Shown here piece by piece: positions 12,929-15,440 of a DNA stretch of 15,440 nt. The stretch is from an uncultured Collinsella sp. (GTDB lineage Bacteria; Actinomycetota; Coriobacteriia; Coriobacteriales; Coriobacteriaceae). The notes beneath the pieces are model-generated. The model did not search any database. It was not told where the DNA came from and saw only the letters and a program-made list of their open reading frames with translations. Position numbers and translations under genes: made by a program. Location of the stretch: assembly GCA_959019945.1 (NCBI GenBank), contig CAUEQD010000035.1, forward strand, positions 1-15,440, written 5' to 3'. Within the stretch, counting starts at the first letter, position 1; the number at the start of each line of letters is the position of its first letter.

Positions 12929-14392
12929 ATGAGCTCTGAAAAGCGAGGAACGATTGGTTCGTTCGCTCTGCTGGGCATGACGGTCGCCGCCGTGTTCGGT
13001 ATCAAGAACATCATCAACAACAACGCGGCCATCGGCTTAGCAGCCGCGCCGTCGTTCTTCTTCGCCACGCTTTTGTACTTTGTCCCCTATACCCTGGTTA
13101 CCGCCGAGTTCGTCGGCCTTAACAAGGACTCCGAGTCGGGCGTGTACGCATGGGTCAAGACCTCGATGGGCGGCCGCTGGGCGTTCCTGACGGCATTTAG
13201 CTACTGGTTCGTTAACCTGTTCTTCTTTGCGTCCGTCCTGCCCAACGTCATCATCTACGCGAGCTACGTGTTCTTTGGTGCCAACGCCGAGCTTTCGCAG
13301 CTGTGGATCACCATTATCGAGATCGTTGTCTTTGCTATCGCCACGTGGGTTTCGACCAAGGGCGCTAAGTGGATCGGCTCCATTTCCTCCTTCGGTTCGA
13401 CCGCGGCTCTCGGCCTGACCGCCGTGTTCATCCTGCTGTCCCTGGCTGCTGCCTTTGGCGGCGTTGAGTTCGCTACGGCTCCTACTCCCGCTAACATGGC
13501 TCCCGACATGAGCAACTTCGCAACTGCGTGGGGCTTCTTCGGTACGCTTGCCTGGATCATCCAGGGCGTTGGCGGCGCTGAGTCTGTCGGCGTGTTCCTT
13601 AACGACCTCAAGGGCGGCGTCAAGGCCTTCGTGCGCACCGTCGTTATCGCCGGTCTGACCATCGGCCTTCTGTATGCAGGCGCTTCGCTGCTGGTTAACC
13701 TGTTCATCCCCGAGGGCGGCGTTGCCATCTCCACCGGTATCTTCGACGTATTCGGCGCTGTCTTTGCCCACTTTGGCATTCCCATGGAAGTGTCTACGCG
13801 CGCCATCGGCCTGATCCTTCTCGCCGCCACGCTGGGCTCCCTCATGATGTGGACCTCCGCTCCCATCAAGGTTTTCTTCACCGAGATCCCCAAGGGTGTC
13901 TTTGGTAGCAAGATCGTCGAGCTCAACGAGCACGGCATTCCCGCCCGCGCTGCCTGGCTGCAGTTCGCCATCGTCGTCCCCATCCTGATCATCCCGGCCC
14001 TGGGCTCCGGTAACCTCGACGACCTGCTCATGATCGTCACCAACATGACGGCTGCCACCGCTCTGCTCCCGCCGCTGCTGATCCTGCTTGCCTACTTTAT
14101 GTTGCGCAAGAACTTCGACGCTGCTCCCCGTGGCTTCCGCATGGGTTCGCGCACCTTTGGCCTGGTCATTGCTGCATTCCTGCTTGTGGTCTTCTGCTTC
14201 GTGCTTATCTGCGGCACCATTCCGCTCGATCAGCCTCTGTGGCTGACGCTGGTCTACAACGTCGGCGGCGTGGTTGTCTTCCTGGGCCTTGCCGTGATGT
14301 GGTACAACCGCTACATCAACCGCCTGCGCGAAACCGATCCCGAGGCTGCTGAGAACGAGCTTCGCCCCTCCGTCCTCGACATGATGGAGTAG
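12929..14392 (+). CDS. APC-superfamily amino-acid permease (YjeM/GadC-like)
   Basis: A 487-aa inner-membrane transporter with about 12 hydrophobic helices. The N-terminus (GSFALLGMTVAAVFGIKNI), the Glu in TM3 (YTLVTAEFVGLNKDSESGVYAWV) and GGAESVGVFLNDLKGG in the middle fit amino-acid permeases of the APC superfamily near the YjeM and glutamate:GABA antiporter groups. The substrate cannot be told from the sequence. I chose the ATG at 12929 because GGGAGGG lies 4-10 nt upstream; a TTG at 12917 is in frame but less likely. It follows ebgC by 153 nt on the same strand and ends in a strong terminator, so it may share the ebg transcript. An amino-acid carrier beside a beta-galactosidase is unexpected; a galactoside carrier would be usual. 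Confidence 0.85.
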   Translation: MSSEKRGTIGSFALLGMTVAAVFGIKNIINNNAAIGLAAAPSFFFATLLYFVPYTLVTAEFVGLNKDSESGVYAWVKTSMGGRWAFLTAFSYWFVNLFFFASVLPNVIIYASYVFFGANAELSQLWITIIEIVVFAIATWVSTKGAKWIGSISSFGSTAALGLTAVFILLSLAAAFGGVEFATAPTPANMAPDMSNFATAWGFFGTLAWIIQGVGGAESVGVFLNDLKGGVKAFVRTVVIAGLTIGLLYAGASLLVNLFIPEGGVAISTGIFDVFGAVFAHFGIPMEVSTRAIGLILLAATLGSLMMWTSAPIKVFFTEIPKGVFGSKIVELNEHGIPARAAWLQFAIVVPILIIPALGSGNLDDLLMIVTNMTAATALLPPLLILLAYFMLRKNFDAAPRGFRMGSRTFGLVIAAFLLVVFCFVLICGTIPLDQPLWLTLVYNVGGVVVFLGLAVMWYNRYINRLRETDPEAAENELRPSVLDMME

Positions 14393-14439
14393 CGGCTAGG
14401 ATTAATCTACGGCTGTGGAATAAATCGATTCCCTTTCCT

Positions 14440-14471
14440 AAGGAGGGGCCTTACGAGGCCCCTCCTTTTGC
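14440..14471 (+). terminator. Rho-independent terminator after the permease gene
   Basis: A perfect 11-bp stem, AAGGAGGGGCC (14440-14450) with GGCCCCTCCTT (14457-14467), has a 6-nt loop and ends in a short T run. The permease stop lies 48 nt upstream. Confidence 0.9.
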
Positions 14472-14554
14472 ATTCAAGACTTTAGTCTGCTGGGCGCGCA
14501 GCGGCCAGCTTCAACCCACCCGCTATGCGGGTGGAGACAAACGGCTTTACAAAG

Positions 14555-14616
14555 CCACCCCTCCGACCGATATTGACGATTGTTCAGGCCGTCAAGAATT
14601 CGAGTCGAAGGGGTGG
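14555..14616 (+). promoter_or_regulatory. Leader hairpin that can mask the tnpA ribosome site
   Basis: CCACCCCTCCGA (14555-14566) can pair with TCGAAGGGGTGG (14605-14616) in 11 of 12 positions. The second arm contains the GAAGGGG ribosome site of tnpA. A smaller stem, TTGACG/CGTCAA (14573-14578 with 14590-14595), sits inside. Known IS200 elements limit transposase translation by just such a structure, so the same control is inferred. An adjacent GGCTTT/AAAGCC (14543-14556) could compete. Confidence 0.65.
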
Positions 14617-14621
14617 TCGCC

Positions 14622-15080
14622 ATGGCCCAGAAGGCCTACAGCCTTTCCCACACGAAGTGGATGTGCAAGTACCACATCGTGTTCACGCCGAAGTATAGGC
14701 GCAAAGTGATCTACAACCAAATCAGGAGCGACATAGGGGAGATCCTCAGGAAGCTGTGCGAGTACAAGGGGATCGAGATAATCGAGGGGCACCTGATGCC
14801 CGACCACGCGCACGTGCTGCTGGCGATCCCGCCGAAGTACAGCGTCGCGAGCGTCATGGGCTACCTGAAGGGGAAGAGCTCGCTGATGATATTCGACAGG
14901 CACGCCAACCTCAAGTACAAGTTCGGCAACAGGAAGTTCTGGGCGGAGGGCTGCTACGTGTCCGCCGTCGGCCTGAACGAGGCGACGGTCGCCAAGTACA
15001 TCAGGGAGCAGGAGTCCCACGACATCGCGCTGGACAAGCTGAGCGTGAAGGAGTACGAGGACCCCTTCAAGAGGGGGTGA
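14622..15080 (+). CDS. tnpA: IS200/IS605-family transposase TnpA (Y1, HUH)
   Basis: A single-strand DNA transposase of 152 aa, full length for IS200 type. The HUH motif is H62-A-H64 in MPDHAHVLLAIPPKY, and the catalytic tyrosine is Y126 in ATVAKYIREQE. The N-terminal THKW-like KWMCKYHIVFTPKYRR segment is typical. I chose the ATG at 14622 with GAAGGGG 7-13 nt upstream; the frame opens at 14580 but without a ribosome site. Seven of its eight arginines use AGG, while neighbouring genes use almost only CGC and CGT. This suggests recent arrival from another genome. No interruption is seen, so the element may be active. Confidence 0.94.
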   Translation: MAQKAYSLSHTKWMCKYHIVFTPKYRRKVIYNQIRSDIGEILRKLCEYKGIEIIEGHLMPDHAHVLLAIPPKYSVASVMGYLKGKSSLMIFDRHANLKYKFGNRKFWAEGCYVSAVGLNEATVAKYIREQESHDIALDKLSVKEYEDPFKRG

Positions 15081-15173
15081 TCCCGCCGGTTCGACCGGCA
15101 CGCCACGGGTCAAGATGCACTAGGCCTGGACGAAGTCCGGGCCCGCGCCTTTAGACGCGAGCCCGGAGCCCGT

Positions 15174-15221
15174 GGGTTATACCCTAAGAGCAAACCACCC
15201 TTTTTAAGGGTGGTTCTGATT
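15174..15221. repeat. 48-bp dispersed repeat with hairpin, copy 2
   Basis: Matches positions 7-54 at 45 of 48 bases. The hairpin AACCACCCT (15193-15201) with AGGGTGGTT (15207-15215) has a TTTTA loop and is followed by CTGATTTTT, so it may also end tnpA transcription. The bases that differ in the stem (15201 and 15207) are a T-A pair here and a C-G pair in copy 1. It lies directly after the right hairpin of the insertion sequence. Confidence 0.85.
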
Positions 15222-15408
15222 TTTGGAGCATGGTTTTGGACCCTGTGGTCAAAAAATACCAAATATGAGTACTGTTGCAAAAGAGGTGTCATATTTTTCG
15301 GCCTGCTCTGAGCGAAAATGGGCTCATAATCAATTTATCTAGCCCCCTTTAAAGGGCGTTTGACGGCTTTCAACCTCTTCGAATCGGTCGCGCGCAGAGA
15401 TGTGGTGT
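15222..15408. other. AT-rich stretch without a gene
   Basis: No coding frame that I can support. The first 120 bases are clearly richer in A and T than the rest of the window (AAAAAATACCAAATATGAG near 15250, CATATTTTTC near 15290). There is a 12-bp palindrome, CCCTTTAAAGGG (15345-15356). It may hold a promoter or an RNA gene whose end is the palindrome at 15409, but no clear -35/-10 pair was found. Part or all of it could be flanking DNA displaced by the insertion sequence. Confidence 0.4.
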
Positions 15409-15440
15409 AAGAGGCGGGGCATGCCCCGCCTCTTCTCTTT
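15409..15440. terminator. 26-bp perfect palindrome, probable terminator
   Basis: AAGAGGCGGGGCA (15409-15421) is followed directly by its reverse complement (15422-15434), then CTCTTT. A very stable hairpin with a pyrimidine and T-rich tail suits a terminator read rightward; the AA before it gives weaker support for leftward use. The gene it would end is not clear in this window. Confidence 0.65.

Larger units (their letters stand above)
14510..15173 (+). mobile_element. IS200-type insertion sequence (IS200/IS605 family, tnpA only)
   Basis: A single-gene element of about 660-710 bp with no terminal inverted repeats. It has subterminal hairpins, as expected for HUH-transposase elements. The left hairpin is CCACCCGC-TAT-GCGGGTGG (14516-14534). 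The right hairpin pairs 15136-15147 with 15156-15167 (11 of 12 pairs, loop CCTTTAGA). The exact ends cannot be fixed from one copy. I place the right end at about 15173, because the sequence from 15174 on is shared with the start of the window while the hairpin before it is not. If the 48-bp repeat belongs to the element, the right end is near 15221. No tnpB or guide-RNA nuclease gene is present. Confidence 0.8.

Noticed and set aside
7..15221. Composite transposon carrying the whole window
   Set aside because: The shared edge sequence is only 48 bp, and the window contains one transposase. It holds housekeeping genes (aspS, serB), and IS200-type elements do not normally move intervening DNA this way.
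15081..15221. Guide RNA (omega RNA) of a TnpB system
   Set aside because: No tnpB gene is in the window and the hairpins are explained by transposase ends. It would only be worth revisiting if a tnpB lies just left of position 1.

Overview
The window looks like chromosome from a high-GC Actinomycetota of the gut, most likely class Coriobacteriia and Collinsella-like. This rests on GC-rich codon use (CGC/CGT, GAG, CTG/CTC), strong AGGAGG-type ribosome sites and the gene families present. It was read from the sequence alone, so the genus is an inference.

Region 1 (1-4928) is a nickel-pincer lactate racemase locus split over two converging units. On the plus strand, larA (lactate racemase, with catalytic residues at the same numbers as in the Lactiplantibacillus plantarum enzyme) is followed by an aquaglyceroporin-type channel, probably a LarD-like lactate channel. 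On the minus strand, larB, a His-rich larC and a TetR-type regulator form a tightly coupled operon. Its promoter overlaps a perfect 13-bp inverted repeat that I read as the regulator's operator. Two things are missing: LarC stops at the LarC1/LarC2 boundary, and no larE or nickel transporter is in view. A 127-bp nested inverted repeat sits where the two units converge.

Region 2 (4929-7667) is housekeeping: serB on the minus strand and aspS divergent on the plus strand, with a hairpin leader before aspS and a textbook terminator after it.

Region 3 (7668-14471) starts with an array of three 16-bp hairpins. They differ in sequence but share one layout, a spacing of 61-62 nt and a common arm consensus. 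They lie just past the 3' end of a LacI-type regulator. That regulator is divergent from ebgA-ebgC (a GH2 beta-galactosidase and its small partner), whose promoter carries three near-identical operators. An APC-type amino-acid permease follows, after a structured 150-nt spacer, and ends in a strong terminator.

Region 4 (14472-15440) is an IS200-type insertion sequence. It has one gene, a Y1 (HUH) transposase with AGG-biased arginine codons, and a 5' leader that can pair with its own ribosome-binding site. Immediately downstream is a 48-bp sequence that also occurs at the very start of the window. The two copies differ at three bases, two of which are a compensating stem pair. The window ends in an AT-rich gene-free stretch and a 26-bp perfect palindrome.

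Functionally, the first half handles D/L-lactate interconversion and movement. The second half handles beta-galactoside cleavage under repressor control. Both fit a fermentative gut bacterium.
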